From positions 62,001-126,000 of the forward strand of contig NZ_JAEUFG010000009.1 of the NCBI RefSeq assembly GCF_018588585.1: 64,000 nucleotides of DNA, in the 5' to 3' direction. Below the pieces are notes generated by a model that worked only from the letters and a program-made list of their open reading frames with translations, did not search any database and had not been told where the DNA came from. The DNA is from Bacillus sp. SM2101. Its GTDB lineage: Bacteria > Bacillota > Bacilli > Bacillales > SM2101. This document shows, in pieces, positions 56,027-63,811 of the stretch (positions are counted from its first letter, which is position 1; each line of letters begins with the position of its first letter). The translations under genes and the position numbers were made by a program.

Positions 56027-58381
56027 ATGAATAAAGTTAACAAGGAATGGCAAGGAGAACAGCATCGTGTTGATTTTGTAGTCGAAAAAATCTCGGCAGA
56101 ACTTGGATCTCTTAAGAAAGATATAGGTGGTGTTAAAGCTGAAATTATTAATATCCGTAAGCATTTTTGGGATGATGTGACAGTTAATTTAGATGATACA
56201 AACGAAGCTACTGAAACAGCTATTAGTGTTAAACAACAGGCGGAGATGCTTTCTGAAAGGGAACGGAACCACAAACAGGCCTTTCAACAAATAACAACCT
56301 TAAATAAATTAAAAGATTCCCCCTATTTTGGAAGAGTTGATTTTGTTGAAGATGGGGATTGTAAAATGGAAAACATTTATATCGGTATTCGTTCTTATTA
56401 CGATGAAGAGTCGGAACAATTTCTCGTTTATGATTGGAGGGCACCAATTTCAAGTTTATATTATGACTATTCATTAGGGAAAGCTCAATTTTTAACCCCT
56501 GAAGGTGTAATCTCAGGAGAGATGAACCTAAAGCGTCAATTTATTGTACATGAAAGCCAAATCGTAAGTATGTTCGATACAGGTGTTACGATTGGTGATA
56601 AACTATTGCAAGAAGTGCTTGGTAATCAATCTAACTCTCAGATGAAAAGTATTGTCGCAACGATCCAGAAAGAGCAGAACTTAATCATTCGTAATGAAAA
56701 CAGTCGCTTACTTATTGTTCAAGGTGCAGCAGGAAGTGGAAAGACATCAGCTGCTCTACAACGTGTAGCTTTTTTATTATATAGATATCGAGAAACATTG
56801 CAAGCAGAGCAAATATTGCTGTTTTCTCCTAATTCAATGTTCAACAGTTATGTTTCCACTGTACTACCAGAGCTTGGTGAGGATAATATGCAGCAAACAA
56901 CTCTTCAAGAATATATAGACCATCAACTTGGTGAAGAATTTGACTTAGAAGATCAGTATGAACAGCTTGAATATACATTGACAGCTACAAAAGATTCAAT
57001 ATATTCGGTTAGGATGAACAATATACGATATAAAGCCAGTTTGGAATTTATGATACTAATAGATCATTATATTAATCAACTGAAAAAACGAGACATGGTT
57101 TTTAAAGATATAACATTTAGAAATAAGGTTGTTATTTCAGCAGATCAAATAAAAGAACAATTTTATTCGTTTGATCCATCTATGCGGATTCCTAACCGTT
57201 TAACGCTAATGGTGGAATGGTTGCTTAAAGAGCTGAAAAAAATTGAAAAAGCAGAACGTAAGAAGCAATGGGTGGAAGATGAAATAGAATTATTAGACCG
57301 TGATGTGTATGCTCGGGTGTACCGAAAACTTCAACGAGATAACAACAAGTCTAATAACACATTTGACGATTACCGACGCGAGCAAAAGCTTCTTGCAGCA
57401 ATAGTTGTTAGAAAACACCTTAAACCTTTGATGGCTGCAGTGGAACATTTACGTTTTGTTGATATCCGTAAAATATATATGCAGTTATTTACAACTAATC
57501 AATTTATGAATATGCCGAAAGCGGAAAAAAGTATTCAGTATCAGTGGGAAGAAATGTGTGATCAAACAGTCGCACGTATTGAAAAATTCGAATTAGCTTT
57601 TGAAGACACAATACCATACTTATATTTAAAGGAACAACTTGAAGGCTTCAAAAAAAATACGGCTGTAAAACACATTTTTATTGATGAAGCTCAAGATTAT
57701 TCACCTTTTCAATTTGCCTATATTAAATATTTATTTCCAAATAGTAAAATGACCATTCTTGGTGACAAGAATCAAACAATTCATTCTCAAGCTTCTCAAG
57801 ATGGATTTGCATTATTGACGAAAATGATCGGAGAAAATCAAACTGAGTGTATAGACTTAACACGTAGTTATCGTTCAACTCGGCCAATTATAGAATTCAC
57901 AAAAGAGATCCTTGTTGGAAATGTAGCGATTGATGCCTTTAACAGAGAGGGTGAAAAACCTTTCATGACAAAGGTCGACAATGACACGAGTCATATTGAT
58001 AAAGTGAAACAACAAATTCACAAGCTTCAACATGAAGATCATAAAACGATAGCGGTTATTTGTAAAACCGCTGATGAAAGTAAGAAGGCATACGATTGTT
58101 TGAAAAATGATTTGACTCTCCGCCTTATTAATAAAACAACTAGTTCATTTGAAAGTGGGGTACTTGTCATTCCATCCTACCTTGCGAAAGGTGTTGAATT
58201 TGACGCTGTAATTATTTTTAATGGTTCTAGTTCTATTTATGTCGATGAAAATGAGCGTATGCTATTTTATACTGCATGTACTCGTGCAATGCACAAATTG
58301 CATATTTTTTTCATTGGTGAGATGAGCCCGTTTTTATCGTGCATTTCGCCTAGCAAGTATATAATTGAACATAGCCATTAG
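56027..58381 (+). CDS. helD: HelD-like RNA polymerase-associated helicase
   Basis: 784 residues, UvrD/Rep-type superfamily 1 ATPase. N-terminal coiled-coil (about residues 1-75) precedes HelD-type YIGIRSYYD…YDWRAPISSLYYDY. Walker A GAAGSGKT is at residues 233-240; later motifs include IFIDEAQDYSPFQF, LGDKNQTIHS, SYRSTRPIIEF and AKGVEFDAVI. In B. subtilis HelD binds RNA polymerase and releases stalled complexes from DNA and RNA. ATG 56027 follows AGAGGTG; a TTG at 56012 overlaps that site. Single gene; no clear terminator follows. Confidence 0.92.
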   Translation: MNKVNKEWQGEQHRVDFVVEKISAELGSLKKDIGGVKAEIINIRKHFWDDVTVNLDDTNEATETAISVKQQAEMLSERERNHKQAFQQITTLNKLKDSPYFGRVDFVEDGDCKMENIYIGIRSYYDEESEQFLVYDWRAPISSLYYDYSLGKAQFLTPEGVISGEMNLKRQFIVHESQIVSMFDTGVTIGDKLLQEVLGNQSNSQMKSIVATIQKEQNLIIRNENSRLLIVQGAAGSGKTSAALQRVAFLLYRYRETLQAEQILLFSPNSMFNSYVSTVLPELGEDNMQQTTLQEYIDHQLGEEFDLEDQYEQLEYTLTATKDSIYSVRMNNIRYKASLEFMILIDHYINQLKKRDMVFKDITFRNKVVISADQIKEQFYSFDPSMRIPNRLTLMVEWLLKELKKIEKAERKKQWVEDEIELLDRDVYARVYRKLQRDNNKSNNTFDDYRREQKLLAAIVVRKHLKPLMAAVEHLRFVDIRKIYMQLFTTNQFMNMPKAEKSIQYQWEEMCDQTVARIEKFELAFEDTIPYLYLKEQLEGFKKNTAVKHIFIDEAQDYSPFQFAYIKYLFPNSKMTILGDKNQTIHSQASQDGFALLTKMIGENQTECIDLTRSYRSTRPIIEFTKEILVGNVAIDAFNREGEKPFMTKVDNDTSHIDKVKQQIHKLQHEDHKTIAVICKTADESKKAYDCLKNDLTLRLINKTTSSFESGVLVIPSYLAKGVEFDAVIIFNGSSSIYVDENERMLFYTACTRAMHKLHIFFIGEMSPFLSCISPSKYIIEHSH

Positions 58382-58721
58382 AGTATATCTTCATAGTCAT
58401 GACTTTAACTTTAAGTAGGGATGGTTGTCTTCTTTAATATAGGAGATAATCATTCTTTTCCTTTGGGTATATTACATTTATTGTTGTTTTCGTATTAATA
58501 ATTAAAAAATGAAAATTATTAGTATGTGTAGCATCTTTTCTACTACCTTGTTTTAACCGTATTCTTCAGTTTTAAATTCTGTAAAACAGAATATTAGGTG
58601 GACACACAACTATTTTTTTACAATACTAACACGTGTATTTAAAAATTTCTTCATGTCTTTCTAGAAATCCCTATTTTCCATCAAACAGTTAGTATAATCA
58701 GTCCTGTGCTTAAAAACACAC
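58382..58721. other. Intergenic region with a repeat fragment
   Basis: No gene. A fragment of the dispersed repeat lies at about 58478-58545 (TTGTTGTTTTCGTATTAATAA … TGTGTAGCATCTTTTC), lacking a clear right end. Confidence 0.5.
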
Positions 58722-58750
58722 TTGACATTATTTTAACCAACATGTATTAT
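58722..58750 (+). promoter_or_regulatory. Promoter of the MutS2-like gene leader
   Basis: -35 TTGACA (58722-58727), 17-base spacer, -10 TATTAT (58745-58750). This near-consensus promoter predicts a start near 58757, that is, a leader of about 545 bases before the structural gene. Confidence 0.85.
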
Positions 58751-58789
58751 TTACTTGATTAAATTACAAATAATAAAGGAGTTCTGTTT

Positions 58790-58813
58790 ATGTTAGGGGT
58801 CGTTCTTAACTAA
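58790..58813 (+). CDS. Leader peptide 1 (MLGVVLN) of the MutS2-like gene
   Basis: ATG with perfect AAAGGAG eight bases upstream, then six codons and TAA. Its codons GTT CTT AAC (58802-58810) form one arm of a stem with GTTAAGGAC (58900-58908), so ribosome position on this short frame would decide the fold. This is the usual sign of a leader peptide rather than a functional product. Confidence 0.7.
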   Translation: MLGVVLN

Positions 58814-58943
58814 TCCGTAATTTCATACGGTCATTCAAAAAGCCTAAGCTGAAAATGAATTTTCAGATAGCTTATTTAAGTATGCTTTTTGGATGATATG
58901 TTAAGGACAATGGTCATAGCATACAGTATCCGTTTATTCGTTT

Positions 58944-58969
58944 AGCTGTGTCTTTTGGCACAGCTTTTT
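58944..58969 (+). terminator. Leader terminator 1
   Basis: AGCTGTG (58944-58950) pairs perfectly with CACAGCT (58959-58965) around an 8-nt loop, followed by a T run (58965-58969). About 190 bases after the predicted transcript start and well before the structural gene. Confidence 0.85.
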
Positions 58970-59030
58970 ATGTATATTAAAGTTAGGTTTCTTTGTAAGT
59001 TACTGTCTAAACATATAAGGTGACATGTTG

Positions 59031-59114
59031 ATGAGATGTGTAATAATAATTATTATTGTTCATTCATCTATGTGGAACGTGTACTTTTTGGAAACTATTA
59101 CAACTTTAATGTAA
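59031..59114 (+). CDS. Leader ORF 2 of the MutS2-like gene
   Basis: 27 codons plus TAA. AAGGTGA lies seven bases before ATG 59031; an in-frame ATG at 59025 is too close to that site. The peptide has a run of five Ile then VHSSMW, with no known family. The codons around 59057-59064 can pair with terminator 2, so its translation would free or mask that sequence. Regulatory rather than functional product is my inference. Confidence 0.55.
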   Translation: MRCVIIIIIVHSSMWNVYFLETITTLM

Positions 59115-59153
59115 GATAATAGACGAATTGGATTTAAGGACTCGTATGAAGTT

Positions 59154-59189
59154 AGACCACAATGAACATTGTTCGTTGTGGTCTTTTTG
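59154..59189 (+). terminator. Leader terminator 2
   Basis: AGACCACAA (59154-59162) pairs perfectly with TTGTGGTCT (59076+100, that is 59176-59184), extended by TGAAC/GTTCG, followed by five T. It is strong and lies 115 bases before the TTG start of the MutS2-like gene. Confidence 0.92.
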
Positions 59190-59209
59190 TGTAAGGAAAG
59201 GGTGAGTTT

Positions 59210-59305
59210 ATGAAGATGAAGTGGTTTTTATACCGTGAATCTGCGATTGAAGAAATTGCTATAGGGATAACAATAAATAAATTTATTTGGAGGAGAATAC
59301 ATTGA
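59210..59305 (+). CDS. Leader ORF 3, overlapping the start of the MutS2-like gene
   Basis: 31 codons starting MKMKWFLYRES and ending WRRIH; AAAGGGTGAG lies shortly upstream of ATG 59210. Its TGA (59303-59305) overlaps the TTG start of the next gene (TTGA), and it runs through that gene's ribosome site GGAGGAG. That layout allows translational coupling or occlusion. No family recognised; it may be purely regulatory. Confidence 0.5.
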   Translation: MKMKWFLYRESAIEEIAIGITINKFIWRRIH

Positions 59306-61236
59306 ACGAACAAACATTTCAAGCATTACAGTTTGATTTCATTAAAAATGAGTTAGCACAATATGCATTAACAGAGGAAGGTAAGCAACATTTATTGGAA
59401 CTATCACCTTCGATATATTTGAAGCAAGTTGAAGCTTGGTTACATGAAGTAGAAGAAGCTGTCTCTATTTTGCGGAAAAGTGCATCAGTCCCAATTCATG
59501 GACTAAATGGTATTACAAAGATTATTGAGCAGATGAATAAGGGTGTTGTTTTAAAAACTGAACAGTTAACGAAAATTCATTCATTTTTAGACAGCAGTAT
59601 GAAGCTTAAACGTTTTATGAAAGATAAGGAATTTATTGCACCGCGAGTCACCACATATGTGTATGCGATAGAGGATCTGCCTAACTTAGCTGATGAAATC
59701 ATTCGATGTATAAAGCATGGGCAAGTCGATGATTACGCAACAAAGCAGTTGCAGAAAATTAGAAAGCAATTATTGATTGAAGAAGAGAGATTGAAAGATA
59801 AGGTCCAACACATTTTACAATCAAAAAAATATCAACCTTTTCTTCAAGAGCCAATTGTGAGTCAACGTGATGGACGATATGTTATTCCAATTAAAAAAGA
59901 ATACAAAAGGAAAGTTGAAGGGAATCTAGTAGATGCTTCTGCTTCAGGTTCAACAATTTATTTAGAACCAGCTGAAGTTGCTAATATTCAAGAACGTATC
60001 GACAGTCTGAAGTTTGAAGAAGATATTGAAATAGAGGCTATATTAAGTTATTTAACAGGGCTAGTTGAAGCACATCAACAAGAAATAGGCTTGGCTGTAG
60101 AAACGATGATTCATTACGATGTTTTATTTGCAAAGGGGAAATATAGCGAAGCAATTGGGGGTAACAAAGTTCAACTAAATGAATCACATATTATCAATTT
60201 AAAAAACGCTAGACATCCAATGCTTGGAGAAGATGCTGTTCCTTTATCTGTCCAGCTAGGAAATGGTTACCACGCTCTTGTTATAACAGGACCAAATACT
60301 GGTGGAAAAACAGTAACGATAAAAACAATTGGGTTGCTTACATTAATGGTTCAATGTGGGTTATTCATTCCAGTTGATGAAGGTAGCCATCTTGCAATAT
60401 ACCAACAAATGTTCGTTGATATTGGCGATGGTCAAAGTATCGAACAAAATTTAAGTACGTTTAGTTCTCGGATAACAAATGTTATTGACATTTTAGCAAA
60501 TGCCAATGATCGAAGCTTAGTGCTTATTGATGAACTTGGGTCTGGTACAGATCCTGGTGAAGGTATGGGATTATCAATTTCTATCTTAGATGAATTATAC
60601 GAAAAAGGAGCTACTATTTTTGCAACTACGCATTTTAGTGAAATGAAGGAATTTGCGACAGAGAGAGAAGGCTTCCGTAATGGTTCAATGGAATTTGATA
60701 TTGAAACACTTCGTCCAACTTACCGCTTGCTCATTGGTGAAGGTGGTGACAGCCAAGCATTTAGCATTGCACTAAAGTTAGGGATGCACCCGAAAATTAT
60801 TGAAAAAGCTCATTCTATAACTTATAAAGAACATAAATCCTACGAGATTCAACAACCATCACTGTCAAAAAAACGAGAGCTTGATAAGCAAATTGCATCA
60901 AATAAATATGTAAGAAGAGATAAGCAGGAAAACACGCAACAAGCTAAGGAAAAATTTACGCTTTTTGAGATGGGAGATAATGTGAAAATTGGGTCAACAG
61001 GAGAGCTTGGTATAGTGTACAAAGGACCTGATCAATATGGGAATTATATAATTCAAGTGAAGGATGAAAAAAGAAAAATTAATCATAAACGTATGCAGTT
61101 GTATATAGCAAGAGATGAACTATATCCCGAAGACTATGATTTTGATATTATTTTTAAAACAAAAGACTATCGAAAGAAAGATAACCTCCTAAACCGTAAA
61201 CACGTAGAAGGAATAGTTATCGAAACAGAAGAATAA
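59302..61236 (+). CDS. MutS2-like ATPase lacking the Smr domain
   Basis: 644 residues from TTG 59302, placed by GGAGGAG (59289-59295). Full MutS2 is about 780 residues. Present: N-terminal core and clamp regions (VSQRDGRYVIPIKKEYK, DASASGSTIYLEPAEV), Walker A GPNTGGKT (330-337), Walker B LVLIDELGSGTDP (Asp 410, Glu 411), FATTHFSEMKEFA, then a KOW-like beta segment (GDNVKIGSTGELGIVYKG). The C-terminal Smr nuclease domain is absent. B. subtilis MutS2 is known to act on collided ribosomes. Together with the attenuator-like leader this suggests a role in ribosome rescue or drug tolerance rather than mismatch repair. It is likely a paralog of a normal mutS2 elsewhere. Confidence 0.88.
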   Translation: MNEQTFQALQFDFIKNELAQYALTEEGKQHLLELSPSIYLKQVEAWLHEVEEAVSILRKSASVPIHGLNGITKIIEQMNKGVVLKTEQLTKIHSFLDSSMKLKRFMKDKEFIAPRVTTYVYAIEDLPNLADEIIRCIKHGQVDDYATKQLQKIRKQLLIEEERLKDKVQHILQSKKYQPFLQEPIVSQRDGRYVIPIKKEYKRKVEGNLVDASASGSTIYLEPAEVANIQERIDSLKFEEDIEIEAILSYLTGLVEAHQQEIGLAVETMIHYDVLFAKGKYSEAIGGNKVQLNESHIINLKNARHPMLGEDAVPLSVQLGNGYHALVITGPNTGGKTVTIKTIGLLTLMVQCGLFIPVDEGSHLAIYQQMFVDIGDGQSIEQNLSTFSSRITNVIDILANANDRSLVLIDELGSGTDPGEGMGLSISILDELYEKGATIFATTHFSEMKEFATEREGFRNGSMEFDIETLRPTYRLLIGEGGDSQAFSIALKLGMHPKIIEKAHSITYKEHKSYEIQQPSLSKKRELDKQIASNKYVRRDKQENTQQAKEKFTLFEMGDNVKIGSTGELGIVYKGPDQYGNYIIQVKDEKRKINHKRMQLYIARDELYPEDYDFDIIFKTKDYRKKDNLLNRKHVEGIVIETEE

Positions 61237-61244
61237 AATGTGGG

Positions 61245-61280
61245 GTCTGACTACCAGTAGTGTAACGCGTTAAAGTGAAG
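61245..61280. repeat. REP-like GTCTGAC hairpin
   Basis: GTCTGAC (61245-61251) pairs exactly with GTCAGAC (61274-61280), with a partly paired interior containing GCGTTAAAGTG. It is related to the hairpin at 20355-20395 (TGACCCCCAGTAC, GTTAATGTGATAAAGTG). It sits at the end of the MutS2-like gene and its next bases form the stop codon of the convergent membrane gene. Confidence 0.7.
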
Positions 61281-61284
61281 GGGG

Positions 61285-61725
61285 TCAGACTCTCTTATCT
61301 TGTTCTTCAATTATTGTGCCACCAATCATGGTTAGGTGAACAATTATAGTCATTGCAAGGATATAGCAAACGAGGCCTATCTTTGAAAATGAAACGCCAG
61401 TAAAGGTATTATTGAGCCAAATAACAAATAGTGAAAATACTGCTACATTTACTAACAATCCCAACAATTTTACAAAGTCATTAATTTTTTTATTTGGTGT
61501 TGATACATTAAATAGGCTGCTAATGATATCAAACGGTAGTAACCAGAAGAAATTTAACAAAGAAATTAACATCATTGAATGCCAATTATAAATTTCAATT
61601 GCCAATGAAGAAATTAAACTAAGTAAATAGATAACGAGACAACTAATGCCTACATAGAAACTAATTGTAAATACAATAATGAATAAGATAATAGCAAAAC
61701 TAATTGACTTGTGCAGACCAAACAC
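61285..61725 (-). CDS. Four-helix membrane protein of unknown function
   Basis: 146 residues, four predicted membrane helices (about residues 8-40, 48-75, 85-107 and 112-135) with few charged residues and a polar tail EEQDKRV. No family recognised. The last two codons and stop abut the REP-like hairpin, so its end may have been remodelled by insertion of that repeat. The ATG lies at 61725 with an AGGGGTG-like site upstream. It converges on the MutS2-like gene. Confidence 0.7.
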   Translation of the reverse strand: MFGLHKSISFAIILFIIVFTISFYVGISCLVIYLLSLISSLAIEIYNWHSMMLISLLNFFWLLPFDIISSLFNVSTPNKKINDFVKLLGLLVNVAVFSLFVIWLNNTFTGVSFSKIGLVCYILAMTIIVHLTMIGGTIIEEQDKRV

Positions 61726-61987
61726 CCCTATAATTATTTTATATTTAAGAAAGGGATAAATATGTAAATGTAAACAAGTGTAATAAAAAAAATCTATCAG
61801 GCATCGACAAAGTTTACAGCTTGAAAAGCTGTTTTCATGAATATTGTTGCTTCCGAACTATGAACATGTATGAAATTATCGTTTGAGGTATTTTTTTCTC
61901 GGAAGCATGAAATCTAAAAAAACCACCATATAGCTTTTCCAATTTTGATACAAGATTTCTACGAAGGTCCTAAAAACAATTGGTTCC
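61726..61987. other. Intergenic region with a repeat fragment
   Basis: A fragment of the dispersed repeat lies at about 61824-61905 (GAAAAGCTGTTTTCATGAAT, ATTGTTGCTTCCGAACTA, then ACATGTATG). The right end is missing. No gene. Confidence 0.5.
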
Positions 61988-62461
61988 TTATACCTCATAT
62001 TTCATAATTAGAAATTCAGTTTCATTATTAAAAAATGTCTGCTCTTTGCTGAAACCAATTCTACTATAAACCGATATGGCTCTGATATTAAAAGTAGCAA
62101 CACTTAACCGTACGAATTTAGGTTTAAAACGTTTTATGGCAAATTCTAATCCTGCTTGCACAAATGACAAGCCGTTTCCATGTCCACATAGATCTGGTTT
62201 CATACCTAGCCCGAAATCTATAAAATTTTTTCCATTATCATTATATAACCCAGCAGCTCGTCCATCTGGTACTTGGGCATTGTAACCGAAACATAAAAAC
62301 CCAATTAATTCGTTGTTCAATTGAACTCTGAAATATGATCCATCCATCAGTTCTTGTATATCCTCAGGACTATCATCGAAATTGTAAAGTGTGTATGGTT
62401 CATCATATTTCCATTTACTTATATGATATGCATCATTTAACAACATTTTGTTAATAATCAA
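61988..62461 (-). CDS. GNAT-family acetyltransferase (RimJ/RimL type)
   Basis: 157 residues. N-terminal IINKMLLNDAYHISKWKYDEPYTLY (shown in part: AYHISKWKYDEPYTLY) is the first strand and helix of this subgroup, and the acetyl-CoA loop region reads GMKPDLCGHGNGLSFVQAGLEFA, then LSVATFNIRAISVYSRIGF. Substrate unknown; relatives acetylate small molecules or protein N-termini. TTG 62461 is chosen because TTTTGGAGG lies eight bases upstream. An in-frame ATG at 62503 would include that site inside the gene. Single gene. Confidence 0.85.
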   Translation of the reverse strand: MIINKMLLNDAYHISKWKYDEPYTLYNFDDSPEDIQELMDGSYFRVQLNNELIGFLCFGYNAQVPDGRAAGLYNDNGKNFIDFGLGMKPDLCGHGNGLSFVQAGLEFAIKRFKPKFVRLSVATFNIRAISVYSRIGFSKEQTFFNNETEFLIMKYEV

Positions 62462-62586
62462 CGTATTGTCCTCCAAAAGTATACCTCTTATAAAGCTCAT
62501 CATAACAAAAAATGTAAGAAGTTATCTTGCTTTTCATATTCCCATCTACAAGTATTATTGCTTGGATTTGAAAAGTAGATATTTAA

Positions 62587-62610
62587 GCCCCCACAAGCAA
62601 GCGTGGGGGC
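62587..62610. repeat. GC-rich hairpin
   Basis: GCCCCCAC (62587-62594) pairs perfectly with GTGGGGGC (62603-62610) around an 8-nt loop AAGCAAGC. It stands out in GC content from the surrounding AT-rich sequence and lacks a T run, so it is not an intrinsic terminator; origin unknown. Confidence 0.65.
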
Positions 62611-62718
62611 GATATTGCTCATTGCAAATAGGGGTTTACTAAAACCAAAGCATGATCTAGTATAATCTCAATACTACTAATTAAATAATTTTTGCAGTTG
62701 TGTTTTATATTTGTTATG

Positions 62719-63636
62719 TTATGAGCTTTTGACAACATTTCTTTCATTAGAAGTAGCGATATAAACACCTAAAATTACGATAAACATACCAATAATTTGT
62801 TGCAACGTAAGTGTAGAACCATACAAAACTACACTTATCCAAGCGGCATTTATAGGTACGAGGTTCATATAAATACTAGATTTACTAGTTCCAATTCGTC
62901 TAATTCCTTCATTCCACAATATAAAGGCAATGACCGAAGCAAAGATACTCATGTAGCTTATTTCAATCCATGATTGTGCTGACATAGTTGCAACGTATAT
63001 CCAACCACCTTCAATAATAGAAAAAACCGCCAGTAAAATAGTACCAATTAACATCGTTATACATGTTGTGAGAGTTGATGAGACGTCTCTCATAACAACT
63101 TTGCCGATTAACCCGTGAATGACCCAACAAATTAAGCCACCAACAAACAATAAATCTCCTTTATTAAAAGAGAGAGAACTAATTGTATCAATCCCCTTAA
63201 AGATGACGATTAGAACGCCTGATAATGATAGAAATAAGCCTAACCCTAAACGTCTATTAAACTTTTCATTTAAAAACAATACAGCCCCCATTGTTAAAAA
63301 AGCAGGGGTTGTAGCCATGATTAATGCGCCGTTTACTTCTGACGTATATTTCAAGCCTACTAAAAAGAAAAGACCGTTATATAAAAATATACCAGTGAGG
63401 GCCATACATGTTAATCCGAACCAATGTCTTTTGAGCTTTTCTGTATTCCATTCTGATCGGTAGATGACAAGTAATAGTAAGATGATTGCTGCTGAACCAA
63501 AACGTAACGTACCAGCAGTCATAGGAGGTATTTCTGTAACGACATGTTTAGATGCACCAAAAGCCCCTCCCCAAAATAGGGGAACTAACAAAAGTAAAAA
63601 ATATATCGATGTTGAATGATATTTAGATGTTTCCAA
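62719..63636 (-). CDS. EamA-family (DMT superfamily) transporter
   Basis: 305 residues with ten predicted helices in two EamA repeats. Marks: VPLFWGGAFGASKHVVTEIPP, TLRFGSAAIILLLLV, and the second repeat around GDLLFVGGLICWVIHGLIGK, ending VLYGSTLTLQQIIGMFIVILGVYIA (last part FIVILGVYIA). Such proteins usually export metabolites or amino acids; the substrate cannot be predicted. TTG 63636 follows AGAGGTTG. Single gene on this strand. Confidence 0.9.
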   Translation of the reverse strand: METSKYHSTSIYFLLLLVPLFWGGAFGASKHVVTEIPPMTAGTLRFGSAAIILLLLVIYRSEWNTEKLKRHWFGLTCMALTGIFLYNGLFFLVGLKYTSEVNGALIMATTPAFLTMGAVLFLNEKFNRRLGLGLFLSLSGVLIVIFKGIDTISSLSFNKGDLLFVGGLICWVIHGLIGKVVMRDVSSTLTTCITMLIGTILLAVFSIIEGGWIYVATMSAQSWIEISYMSIFASVIAFILWNEGIRRIGTSKSSIYMNLVPINAAWISVVLYGSTLTLQQIIGMFIVILGVYIATSNERNVVKSS

Positions 63637-63811
63637 TTTTCCACAACCTCTCTACCTATAAATAGTAGGTTACAGGTTTTGTCTTTAGGTGTATTAAAAG
63701 GTAATGTCGTCTCATTTATAATTACAAAACTTTCCGCTAAAGTCGACTTCTATTGTAGGAGAAGCAATTGACTTGGTTAACCGATGTTTTAGTATATTTA
63801 ACATGAGCAAA

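Larger units (their letters stand above)
58790..59200 (+). ncRNA. Structured 5-prime leader with two putative attenuation stages
   Basis: Stage 1: leader peptide 1, long-range stem 58802-58810/58900-58908, nested hairpins CCGTA/TACGG (58815-58830), a long stem CATTCAAAAAGC (58832-58843) with GCTTTTTGGATG (58884-58895), and inner TAAGCT…AGCTTA (58845-58874), then terminator 1. Stage 2: leader ORF 2 with its own ribosome site; within it TGTTCATT (59057-59064) is the exact complement of AATGAACA (59161-59168) in the ascending arm of terminator 2, so it could act as an antiterminator. The plan matches known ribosome-mediated attenuators of translation-stress genes; the ligand or stress is unknown. 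Confidence 0.65.

Noticed and set aside
58790-58909. T-box or metabolite riboswitch in the MutS2-like leader
   Set aside because: No T-box sequence (AGGGTGGNACCGCG) or conserved riboswitch core is present, and the codon-containing stem fits a leader-peptide mechanism better.
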